From assembly GCF_003049735.1 (NCBI RefSeq), contig NZ_PIRM01000002.1, positions 248,001-312,000 on the forward strand: a stretch of DNA of 64,000 bases. Reading direction: 5' to 3'. The stretch comes from Campylobacter concisus (lineage in GTDB: Bacteria; Campylobacterota; Campylobacteria; Campylobacterales; Campylobacteraceae). The notes below the pieces were generated by a model that saw nothing but the letters and a program-made list of their open reading frames with translations, did no database searches and was not told the origin of the DNA. A program made the translations under genes and the position numbers. This document shows, piece by piece, positions 1-7,035 of this stretch. The first letter of the stretch is position 1. Each line of letters begins with the position of its first letter.

Positions 1-12
1 TAAGGTCTCCTT
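1..12 (-). promoter_or_regulatory. Ribosome-binding site of a gene beyond the left edge (probably acpP)
   Basis: The minus strand reads AAGGAG here, followed by six bases to the window edge, the right distance for a start codon just outside. fabG is commonly followed by acpP in Campylobacter, so acpP is the likely owner. The motif is seen; the gene identity is inferred. Confidence 0.5.
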
Positions 13-86
13 ATAAAAAATGTCTGTTATCTTATAATATTTACGCTTTTATTTATTTTAAATTTCAAAACTTGTCTGAAATTTAC

Positions 87-830
87 CTACATATAAAGTC
101 CGCCATTTATTTTAAGTGTCTCTCCAGTTACGTAGCTTGCGTGATCACTTAGTAAAAACGCTACTGCCTCAGCCACCTCACTAGCGCTACCGAAACGTTT
201 TAGCGGGATGTTATCGCTATAAGTTTTTTTCACCTCATCGCTTAGCCCATGTGTCATATCAGTCTCGATAAAGCCCGGAGTTACGCTGTTAAAGCGGATA
301 TTTCTACTTGCGCCCTCTTTTGCAAAGCTCTTACTCATGGCGATTAGTCCGCCCTTGCTGGCTGAATAATTCACCTGTCCAGCATTTCCCATCTCACCAA
401 CGATAGATGCGACATTTACGACCGCTCCAAAGCGCTTTTTACTCATCACTTTTAAAGCCTCTCTGCATCCTATAAAAGCTGAAGTTAAATTTGCATTTAT
501 TACATCTGTAAATTCGCTAGTTTTCATACGAAGCGCTAGCTTGTCATTTGTGATGCCAGCGTTATTTACGAGATAGCTTAGCTCACCATCACTATCAACT
601 ATCAAATTTATACCTTTTATAAACTCATCTTCGTCAGTTGCGTCAAATTTTATTACTGCAGCCTTGCCACCATTTTGCTCGATCTCAGCCTGCAAAGCGT
701 CTGCTATCTCAGGCTTTGAGCGGTAGTTTATCCACACTTTTAAGCCCATATTTGCAAGCGTCTTTGCGATCTGTGCGCCGATACCTCTACTTGCGCCTGT
801 TATTAGCACGTTTTTTCCGCTAAATTTCAT
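87..830 (-). CDS. fabG: 3-oxoacyl-[ACP] reductase FabG
   Basis: An NADPH-dependent short-chain dehydrogenase that reduces 3-oxoacyl-ACP to 3-hydroxyacyl-ACP in type II fatty-acid elongation in the cytoplasm. The 247-residue chain has the Rossmann glycine motif GASRGIG at residues 12-18, NNAG at 89-92 and the catalytic Ser142, Tyr155 and Lys159, and ends with the usual ITGETLKINGG-like C-terminus. Length is normal for FabG. A good AAGGAG site precedes the ATG. The next gene leftward lies outside the window and is probably acpP. Many SDR enzymes resemble FabG, but the length, motifs and context support this one strongly. Confidence 0.93.
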   Translation of the reverse strand: MKFSGKNVLITGASRGIGAQIAKTLANMGLKVWINYRSKPEIADALQAEIEQNGGKAAVIKFDATDEDEFIKGINLIVDSDGELSYLVNNAGITNDKLALRMKTSEFTDVINANLTSAFIGCREALKVMSKKRFGAVVNVASIVGEMGNAGQVNYSASKGGLIAMSKSFAKEGASRNIRFNSVTPGFIETDMTHGLSDEVKKTYSDNIPLKRFGSASEVAEAVAFLLSDHASYVTGETLKINGGLYM

Positions 831-888
831 AGATTCTCCTTATTTTTTTCTAATTTTTCAACGATTGTAGCTTATATAAGCTTAACGT

Positions 889-1308
889 CTAAATTTTATC
901 GTTTCTTTCCCACTTTATCTTTTTGCCAAAACCAAGAACATTGCTCGTAAATTTAAGCTTTTCAAGATTTATGCACCAAATTTTTGGATCCATTGCTTTT
1001 GCATAAAAAAATCTTTTAAAGTAAATTTCTCGCTCACTTGCGCTAGCCTCGCTCATCACTCCTTGAAACTGTACGCCCTCTATCTTGCCAACGATCTTCG
1101 TATCAAGAGCAACTGTGCCAGCAACGAGCTTTGAGTTTTTTAAAAATTTGATATGTGAGCTCTCGTCAGAGCTAGCCAGCAAAAGGCAAAAGCTTAGCTC
1201 ATCAAAGGCGTAAAATGCGCTAAAAGCATAAGGCTGCCCCTCATCATCGATGGCGCAGACACTTGCAAGGTGCATCTTTTTTAGAAATTTAACTATCCTC
1301 TCATCCAT
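889..1308 (-). CDS. Pyridoxamine 5'-phosphate oxidase-like flavin-binding protein
   Basis: A 139-residue protein that looks like the short split-barrel (PNPOx-like) family of flavin- or heme-binding proteins. The N-terminus (HLASVCAIDDEGQPYAFSAFYAFDE) and the later SSHIKFLKNSKLVAGTVAL segment have the strand pattern of that fold. The true substrate is not known; members often act as general flavin reductases or heme-binding proteins rather than true PNPOx. It abuts the DUF1294 membrane gene (stop and next gene meet at 1308/1309), so the two are probably co-transcribed. Confidence 0.7.
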   Translation of the reverse strand: MDERIVKFLKKMHLASVCAIDDEGQPYAFSAFYAFDELSFCLLLASSDESSHIKFLKNSKLVAGTVALDTKIVGKIEGVQFQGVMSEASASEREIYFKRFFYAKAMDPKIWCINLEKLKFTSNVLGFGKKIKWERNDKI

Positions 1309-1677
1309 CTAAATTCCCCTAAAAATGTCAAGAATGGCTTGAAATTTAAAGATGACTATGGCGATTATTAGCACCCAAAGCATAAAAATAATAAGCTCTA
1401 TTAGAGTAAATTTATCTTTTGCAACTTTTTTAAAAACAAGCATCATTAAAAATGCTCCTAAAAAGCCGCCGATTAGCGAAAAATAGTGGATCGCATTAAC
1501 CTTTACAAAGCTTGGCAAAAGCCCTTTAAAAAATAGTGAAAACATCAAAATTGAGAGCAAATTTGCAAGTATCAAGTAGTAACCAACGACTGGTAAAACT
1601 GGGTAGAGCCTAGCAAAGCCAAAGCTTAAAACAGTGATAAGCATAAGCAAAAAGATCCTAGTCCCAAAACAACACAT
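1309..1677 (-). CDS. DUF1294-like small inner-membrane protein
   Basis: A 122-residue hydrophobic protein with about four membrane segments. The central part (an ILANLLSILMFSLFF segment, then HYFSLIGGFLGAFLMMLVFKK and DKF) has the pattern of DUF1294, where a helix is followed by a GG-x-x-GA motif. Function is unknown. The reading frame stays open to a TTG at 1749, but the ATG at 1677 is preceded by a clear GGA-type ribosome-binding site and starts directly on a membrane segment, so I chose that start. It lies directly upstream of the PNPOx-like gene. Confidence 0.6.
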   Translation of the reverse strand: MCCFGTRIFLLMLITVLSFGFARLYPVLPVVGYYLILANLLSILMFSLFFKGLLPSFVKVNAIHYFSLIGGFLGAFLMMLVFKKVAKDKFTLIELIIFMLWVLIIAIVIFKFQAILDIFRGI

Positions 1678-1761
1678 CGCCCGTCCTTTTTTGACGCATT
1701 TTACAAAATTTTGCTTTATGAAATTAAAATTTTGCCGATTTAGCCTCAAAAGGATTTAAAA

Positions 1762-2283
1762 ATGCAAACAAATTTTTACTCTCAAGGAAGCTACAACAAC
1801 ATGAGCTTTTCGATGAAGACTAGCTCAGGCGATGAGATAAGCTTTTCGATGTATGACAACAAAAGTTTGGAGTTTTCAAGCCAGAAAAATGGTACTTCAA
1901 GCCAAAGAAGTCTTACTCTCATGCGCGAATACGGCTATGAGTTTTTATATAAAGGAAACGGCATAGACGAGCAAGATATGAAAGAGATCGAAGAGGCGAT
2001 GAAGCAAATTCGCCCACAGGTTGATGAATTTATGAAAAACGTCAAAGAGGGCGACAAGATCGCTGGTAGCAGCCAAAGCATAAGTGATCTTTCAAACAAG
2101 ATCAAGCAAATGTTGCCTACCGCAAAAGATCTAAATCACAAAAATTTTATAAATGACAATATGCTAAAGATGTTTGACGAGCTTCTGGCTAAAAATGATG
2201 CAAACAAAAATCTACTAAGTGCCACAAAAAGGCTATTTGACACATTACTTAATGAGAGCAACAAAGTATCTTACTATGCGTAA
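1762..2283 (+). CDS. Conserved hypothetical protein, 173 aa
   Basis: I do not recognise a characterised family. The N-terminal 55 residues are rich in Ser, Phe and Met (repeated SFSMK/SFSMY strands), suggesting a small beta region. Residues 60-173 are charged and helical with weak coiled-coil character. There is no signal peptide or membrane segment. It has an AAAAGGA site five bases before the ATG. Upstream, GCCGATTT at about 1733 resembles a sigma-28 -10 element, which might mean flagellar co-expression, but the matching -35 element is poor. It converges with the EI24 gene across a shared terminator. Confidence 0.6.
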   Translation: MQTNFYSQGSYNNMSFSMKTSSGDEISFSMYDNKSLEFSSQKNGTSSQRSLTLMREYGYEFLYKGNGIDEQDMKEIEEAMKQIRPQVDEFMKNVKEGDKIAGSSQSISDLSNKIKQMLPTAKDLNHKNFINDNMLKMFDELLAKNDANKNLLSATKRLFDTLLNESNKVSYYA

Positions 2284-2309
2284 ATTTAGGGCCTTCTGGC
2301 TCTAAATTT
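2282..2309. terminator. Bidirectional terminator between convergent genes
   Basis: A 12-bp stem (AAATTTAGGGCC at 2282-2293 with GGCTCTAAATTT at 2298-2309, one G-U pair) and a 4-base loop, flanked by A and T runs. It sits between two convergent stop codons and overlaps the plus-strand stop. Confidence 0.85.
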
Positions 2310-3042
2310 TTATAAGCGCCTCTCTCTCAAAAAAGAGGTGCGATAAGACTATCACAAAATAAAGCTGAAAAAATAGTCCCACAAGCGGTACAAGCGAGAT
2401 GAGATAAAACAAAAGTGTAAAAATTATAAATTTTATCCCGCCACCTTCAAGTAGTGCTAGCTCAAATTTATCACTATCAAGAGTATTTGAGCCAACGTCT
2501 ATCAGTAAAAGTTTATAGTAGATATAAAAAAACGGCACATTTATGATGAAAAAATTTAAGACTGGCACAAATAAAAGCGGTAGGCAAACGAGCAATATCC
2601 CAAGAAATTTCATGATCTCAATCATCATCACCTTTAGCACTCTAGCCGTGCTAACCTCGCTTTTAAGCACGTAGTTGTAGTGCCTTTTGTTTATCTCTTT
2701 AGCCACAACCGGCGTTAAAAAGCCAGCTACGATTAGAGCAATCACGATGCTAACAATGATCGTTAAAAAGGTGCTCAGAATATAAAAAAGTATACTAACT
2801 ATCCATTTTGTGGTGCTAAAGCTTAAAATTTTAATAGCGATAAAAGAGAGCGCCGAGTTTGGCTCTAAAAAGGTAAAATTTTCGTTTTTTGAGCCATCAC
2901 TTAAAAGGTCAAAAATCTCACCGCCACCCCAGATAGTAAGCCACGCAAGACTAAAAATGCTAAGGCAAAGTGGCAAGATGGATAGCACTATAAATTTGGC
3001 TGTAAAAAAATCTTTAAAACCAAGGCGAAGAAGGTTTATCAT
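2302..3042 (-). CDS. EI24 / CysZ-like integral membrane protein
   Basis: A 246-residue membrane protein with about four to five hydrophobic segments. The N-terminal GFKDFFTAKFIVLSILPL and the FLTPVVAKEINKRHY segment fit the EI24 domain, to which the sulfate transporter CysZ belongs. Substrate is unknown; sulfate uptake is possible but not shown. Its ATG overlaps the stop of dut by 4 bases, so it is translated with dut. Confidence 0.75.
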   Translation of the reverse strand: MINLLRLGFKDFFTAKFIVLSILPLCLSIFSLAWLTIWGGGEIFDLLSDGSKNENFTFLEPNSALSFIAIKILSFSTTKWIVSILFYILSTFLTIIVSIVIALIVAGFLTPVVAKEINKRHYNYVLKSEVSTARVLKVMMIEIMKFLGILLVCLPLLFVPVLNFFIINVPFFYIYYKLLLIDVGSNTLDSDKFELALLEGGGIKFIIFTLLFYLISLVPLVGLFFQLYFVIVLSHLFFEREALIKI

Positions 3043-3734
3043 TTCACCTTTTTATATTCATGCTCAAGTGCTGCGTAAATTTCACCTATCTTACTAACGC
3101 CATTTGACAAAATTTCACTCATCACTTCGTTATCTTCGCGTCCGTTCCAATTTTTCTTATAACTACCTTCTTTGTAGCCATTATTTTGACGGAAGCGATT
3201 TAGCACGTTTTTAGCGATATAGCACTCATAAAGTGAGTATAAATTTACGCCACATTTTAAAGACATAGAGAAGTAAATTTTTAAAATATCAAATATATCG
3301 TAGTCAAACCCGCTGCACTCATGTATAAGCATCTCAACATCATTCATTATCTCATAAATGCTCTCGTCTTCGATCTTTAGTGGCTCTTTGCAAAACTCAC
3401 TAAATCCGCTTGACTGACAAATATCATCAGCTAAAGTTTCTATGTCTCCAAGCTGTTTTGATTTATAAATTTGCAAAGCCAGACTCATTATAAAGTGCCA
3501 AATATCAACAACTTCTATGCGTAAATTTTGCTCATCAGTCTTTGCATCAATGCTCTTCCAGTGCTTCCATGCAAAGCTATCGATTAGCTCAGCGCACTCC
3601 ATATATATGCAGCGCCTCCAGCTGATTAATTTATTTTTATTAGTATAACCATTTTCCCAGCCAAGCCCATTCGTCTCATCATTTAGGCTTTGCTGCATCT
3701 TTAACATCTCTAAAATAATCGTTCTTTCATTCAT
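3039..3734 (-). CDS. dut: Dimeric dUTP diphosphatase (all-alpha dUTPase)
   Basis: Hydrolyses dUTP (and probably dUDP) to dUMP, keeping uracil out of DNA and supplying the thymidylate precursor. The 231-residue chain belongs to the all-alpha NTP pyrophosphatase superfamily. Metal-binding motifs are visible: the EC-AELID segment with acidic residues near 49-53 before SFAWKHWK, and EVVDIWHF near residue 75. A NGYKEGSYKKNWNGREDNE segment near the C-terminus is typical of the Campylobacter enzyme. It overlaps the downstream EI24 gene by 4 bases. Confidence 0.85.
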   Translation of the reverse strand: MNERTIILEMLKMQQSLNDETNGLGWENGYTNKNKLISWRRCIYMECAELIDSFAWKHWKSIDAKTDEQNLRIEVVDIWHFIMSLALQIYKSKQLGDIETLADDICQSSGFSEFCKEPLKIEDESIYEIMNDVEMLIHECSGFDYDIFDILKIYFSMSLKCGVNLYSLYECYIAKNVLNRFRQNNGYKEGSYKKNWNGREDNEVMSEILSNGVSKIGEIYAALEHEYKKVK

Positions 3735-3797
3735 TTTAGGCCTTTAAAAAATTTTAAAGGATTATAACAAAAAATTATTAAATGCCACGAGGCAAGC

Positions 3798-3825
3798 TTG
3801 ACTTAAATCATTTTATGTATAAAAT
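3798..3825 (+). promoter_or_regulatory. Probable sigma-70 promoter for the zinc-ribbon gene
   Basis: TTGACT at 3798-3803, then 16 bases to TAAAAT at 3820-3825, with TG-TATAAA overlapping. An AAGGAG site follows about 35 bases on, before the ATG at 3865. Confidence 0.55.
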
Positions 3826-3864
3826 TTAGGAGCTAAAATAAGCAAAAATTTCAAAGGAGAAAAA

Positions 3865-4053
3865 ATGAGAGAAAAAGATCTAGTGGTTTGCAATGTTTGC
3901 GGACTAAAAAGCAGTGATGATACAAATGCAGTTTTTATCCACGCTCATAAAAATGGCGAAGAAGTTGATATCTGCACCAGTTGTGTTCCAAGCGTGATCC
4001 ATGGCTCAGGCATGGTCGTAAAATCAAACGAAGAGATAAAGGCTGAAATTTAA
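3865..4053 (+). CDS. Small zinc-ribbon protein, 62 aa
   Basis: A 62-residue protein with two Cys pairs, C9-x2-C12 and C37-x2-C40, an arrangement that usually binds one zinc ion in a ribbon. His26 and His28 lie between them. It has a strong AAGGAG site and its own promoter, so it is very likely expressed. No partner can be inferred. It converges on the degenerate GGDEF-EAL gene with a 4-base overlap of the coding ends. Confidence 0.75.
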   Translation: MREKDLVVCNVCGLKSSDDTNAVFIHAHKNGEEVDICTSCVPSVIHGSGMVVKSNEEIKAEI

Positions 4054-6365
4054 ACTCTAGCTATCATTTGAGGATCTTGTCTTACAAGGTCTTCAAATTC
4101 TTCTGCACTCATAGGACGAGATAAGAAAAGTCCTTGCACTTCATTACAATCAAGCTCTTTTAAAAAACGAATGTCTTCTTCTTTTTCTATGCCTTTTGCA
4201 CCAACTTTTATCTTCATTGCCTTTGCTAAATCGATAATTGCAGATACGATTTGTGCATCTATTTTGCTATTTGATGCTTGAGCAACAAATTCACTTGCTA
4301 TTTTTATACGCTTAACATCGTATTTTCTAATATAAATAAATGAAGTATATCCAGAGCCAAAATTATCTATACAAACGTCTATATTATTTTCTTTAAGAAT
4401 AGAAAAAATTTTATCAAGTGTCTTAGTATTATTTGTCCATATTTCTTCGCCAAATTCTATTTCAAGAAGTTCTGGATTTATATGACGAGAGCGTAAGCTA
4501 GAAATAAAGTCTAAAACAAATTTTTCTGATTTACTTTGAATCTGTGCAACATTTATACTTATTTTTGGTATCAAGAGTTTTTCTTTTTGCCATCTATCTA
4601 CATACTCTATGGTCTTTGAAACTAGAAGTGAGCAAATATCGTTTAAGATATCACTATTTACATTGACCTCTTTCATAAATTTGCTTGCTTCCATCAAGCC
4701 AAATTTTTCTGATTTCCAATATAAAAAAACCTCTGCGTAGATCATTTTTTCGATTTTTAGATCAAATATTGGTTGAAAATACACATGAAGGTCTTCTTGC
4801 AAATTAGCTTTTTTAAGCGCGATCTCGATGCTTGAGCTTAAGTGCATTTCATTGCTAATTTTATCGCTATAAACCATAGGATTTAAAGCTGGATTTTTCT
4901 TGGCGTAATACATTGCCATATCTGCATTTTTTATAATATTTCTTGGATTTGACGAGCTATTTTTTGTTGCTACGTCTATGCCTATTATACACTTAAGCCC
5001 AAAGTGATATCTATCTATTTGAATTGGCTTTTCAATAGCGTCTTTTAAGGCAATACCAAGATTTAAGCGTTTTGTATGACTATTTATCTCCATTTTTGCT
5101 AGTACGATAAATTCGTCCGCACTAATCCTTGCTATGGCTTCTTGTCTATTGCAAACTTCAAGTATCCTTTTTGCAACTAATTTTAAAATTCTATCGCCTA
5201 TTTCATGTCCATAAGATGTATTTATGCTTTTAAAACGGCTTAAATTTATATAATAAACTGCGATTTCCTCATCTTCAGAGATGCTTTTGCACATTCTTTC
5301 AAGCTCATTTACTATAAAATTTCTATTGCCAAGGTCTGTTAGATAGTCTTTCTCAGACATATCTTGAAGCCTTAAATTTGCGAGCATAAGTTCATTGGTC
5401 CGCTCATGCATCGACTTTTCCATCTCTCTATGAAGATTTCTCTCATAATCTAATATTTTTCTGCTTGCAATAGAGCTTTTAACATAGTAATTAACAATAG
5501 CATTTACAACTAAAACAAAAAGTGAGATGAGTGCACTAAAAGATGTTAAATCTTCCTGTAATAGCAAAGGTAAAACTATTATTATTGGTAGCCATTTTGA
5601 TCCTATTGAGATATCTTTATCGGTATTTGTAACATATTCGTTTTTAGCTTTTAAATGAAAAGCTCCTATCATCAAGAAGAAGAAAGGAACGATATATAAA
5701 AAATCTATTTTATGGCCAAAATTTACATTTGAGATCTGACTATAAAAAATAAATAAATTTAGCATCGTAAATAAAATGCTAGCTGATATAAGGTAAAAGC
5801 CACTAATTTTTATATGAAGCAACCTGCTTGTAAAAATCTCACTTAAAGTAATAAAAAGTATAAGAAAATTTATGGCTACAATAGAGAGAAAAACGATATT
5901 TGATCTATTATTTATCATCGATAAGATATCTACTTCATCAAAAATACCATATATTAAAATTACTATTAAAAAAAAGACACTTATGCTATCCATAATGATG
6001 GCTAATTTTTCTTGACTGGCTGCAAATTTTGAATACAAAAATATACTAACGCCAGCTAAAATAGATATCATCGGCAACATAAAAAACACATCAAGATATG
6101 CATAAGAACTATGAGCTCGCAATAGCACGTCTTGATTTAACACCATTAATGCATCGCAAATAGACCATAAAAAAACACCAAAACATATTGCAAGCCAATG
6201 CGTTATTTTGGTTTTTACTTTATCCATTGAAGTATAAATGCCAAAAGTTACTATAAAGAAACCAAGCAAAATAGAAATTTTTCCAATTAGATTATAGTCT
6301 ATTAAAGATGCTAATAGTGCAAATACGAATAGTGCTACAACTGCAACTAAGATCCATTTTCGCAT
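4050..6365 (-). CDS. Membrane GGDEF-EAL protein with degenerate catalytic motifs
   Basis: A 771-residue protein: about eight membrane segments (residues 1-310), a short coiled coil (about 310-345), a GGDEF domain (about 345-510) and an EAL domain (about 520-765). The cyclase signature is SADEF instead of GGDEF. In the EAL domain the signature is AEVFLYW rather than the usual EALVRW, the metal-binding DDFGTG is DNFGSG, and AEGVE is AKGIE. So both c-di-GMP synthesis and breakdown are probably lost, leaving a regulatory or c-di-GMP-sensing role. It is a paralog of the better-preserved protein at 7028-9355, sharing the C-terminal KELxCxEVQG and RPMSAEEFE pattern. Confidence 0.9.
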   Translation of the reverse strand: MRKWILVAVVALFVFALLASLIDYNLIGKISILLGFFIVTFGIYTSMDKVKTKITHWLAICFGVFLWSICDALMVLNQDVLLRAHSSYAYLDVFFMLPMISILAGVSIFLYSKFAASQEKLAIIMDSISVFFLIVILIYGIFDEVDILSMINNRSNIVFLSIVAINFLILFITLSEIFTSRLLHIKISGFYLISASILFTMLNLFIFYSQISNVNFGHKIDFLYIVPFFFLMIGAFHLKAKNEYVTNTDKDISIGSKWLPIIIVLPLLLQEDLTSFSALISLFVLVVNAIVNYYVKSSIASRKILDYERNLHREMEKSMHERTNELMLANLRLQDMSEKDYLTDLGNRNFIVNELERMCKSISEDEEIAVYYINLSRFKSINTSYGHEIGDRILKLVAKRILEVCNRQEAIARISADEFIVLAKMEINSHTKRLNLGIALKDAIEKPIQIDRYHFGLKCIIGIDVATKNSSSNPRNIIKNADMAMYYAKKNPALNPMVYSDKISNEMHLSSSIEIALKKANLQEDLHVYFQPIFDLKIEKMIYAEVFLYWKSEKFGLMEASKFMKEVNVNSDILNDICSLLVSKTIEYVDRWQKEKLLIPKISINVAQIQSKSEKFVLDFISSLRSRHINPELLEIEFGEEIWTNNTKTLDKIFSILKENNIDVCIDNFGSGYTSFIYIRKYDVKRIKIASEFVAQASNSKIDAQIVSAIIDLAKAMKIKVGAKGIEKEEDIRFLKELDCNEVQGLFLSRPMSAEEFEDLVRQDPQMIARV

Positions 6366-6450
6366 GCCAGTTATAGATGATTTTGATAATAAAAAAATAG
6401 TGTCCCTCTCCTAAGAAATAGTCCAAATTATACAAAAATTGACTTTGCTT

Positions 6451-6461
6451 TTGGTTATAAT
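6451..6461 (+). promoter_or_regulatory. Probable promoter (-10) for the YcxB-like gene
   Basis: TTGGT-TATAAT with the -10 hexamer at 6456-6461, about 35 bases before the ATG at 6496, in a T-rich upstream context typical of Campylobacter sigma-70 promoters. Confidence 0.55.
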
Positions 6462-6495
6462 TTCCCAAAAATTTTAAAATTCACAAAGGTATCTT

Positions 6496-7035
6496 ATGAA
6501 GTGCAATATCGTCATAAATGGACAAAATTTAATAGATTATAAATCTTTTATATTATTTTTTTCAAAGGCAGCAAGAAAGCAGTATTTTATAAACACTTTT
6601 ATGATATTTACTGAAGCGATCATAGCTGGTTTTGTTGTAGATATGCTATTAAAAAGTAAAATTTTTACTATTATCGGAGCCATTTTTGCTATATTTTGGA
6701 TCATTTTTTATCCTATTTTTTTAAAAAGAAGTCGCATAGCTGCATTAAAAAGAATTGAAATTTCAGATACTCAAAAGCAAATGAATTTTGAAGTAAATGA
6801 GAAATTTCTGGCTTACTATGAAGGCGAACCCAAAGAAAATGAAAAATTTGACCTAAATGAAGTTAGTGAAATTTATGAGCTCAAAAATATTTTTATCATT
6901 TTTTTAGAAGAAAAAATTCATCTAATAATCCCAAAAGATGAAGCTAGCTCAAAAATGATAAATGAGCTGGCTAAACTTTGCCATAAAGATATTTTAAAAT
7001 TTGAAAATTTTAGCGCAAAGAGTGTGCTTAAATAG
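6496..7035 (+). CDS. YcxB-like membrane protein, 179 aa
   Basis: The N-terminal 35 residues are soluble. Two membrane helices follow (about residues 36-54 and 57-77), then a basic KRSRIAALKR stretch and a soluble C-terminal domain with alternating strands (EKFLAYYEGEPKENEKFDL, IFIIFLEEKIHLIIPKDE). This layout fits the YcxB family, whose function is unknown. The last 8 bases overlap the end of the convergent GGDEF-EAL gene. It lies between the two GGDEF-EAL paralogs, but on the opposite strand and with its own promoter. Confidence 0.65.
   Translation: MKCNIVINGQNLIDYKSFILFFSKAARKQYFINTFMIFTEAIIAGFVVDMLLKSKIFTIIGAIFAIFWIIFYPIFLKRSRIAALKRIEISDTQKQMNFEVNEKFLAYYEGEPKENEKFDLNEVSEIYELKNIFIIFLEEKIHLIIPKDEASSKMINELAKLCHKDILKFENFSAKSVLK

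Noticed and set aside
1700..1760. Sigma-28 promoter before the 173-aa gene
   Set aside because: GCCGATTT fits the -10, but no matching -35 at 15-base spacing was found.
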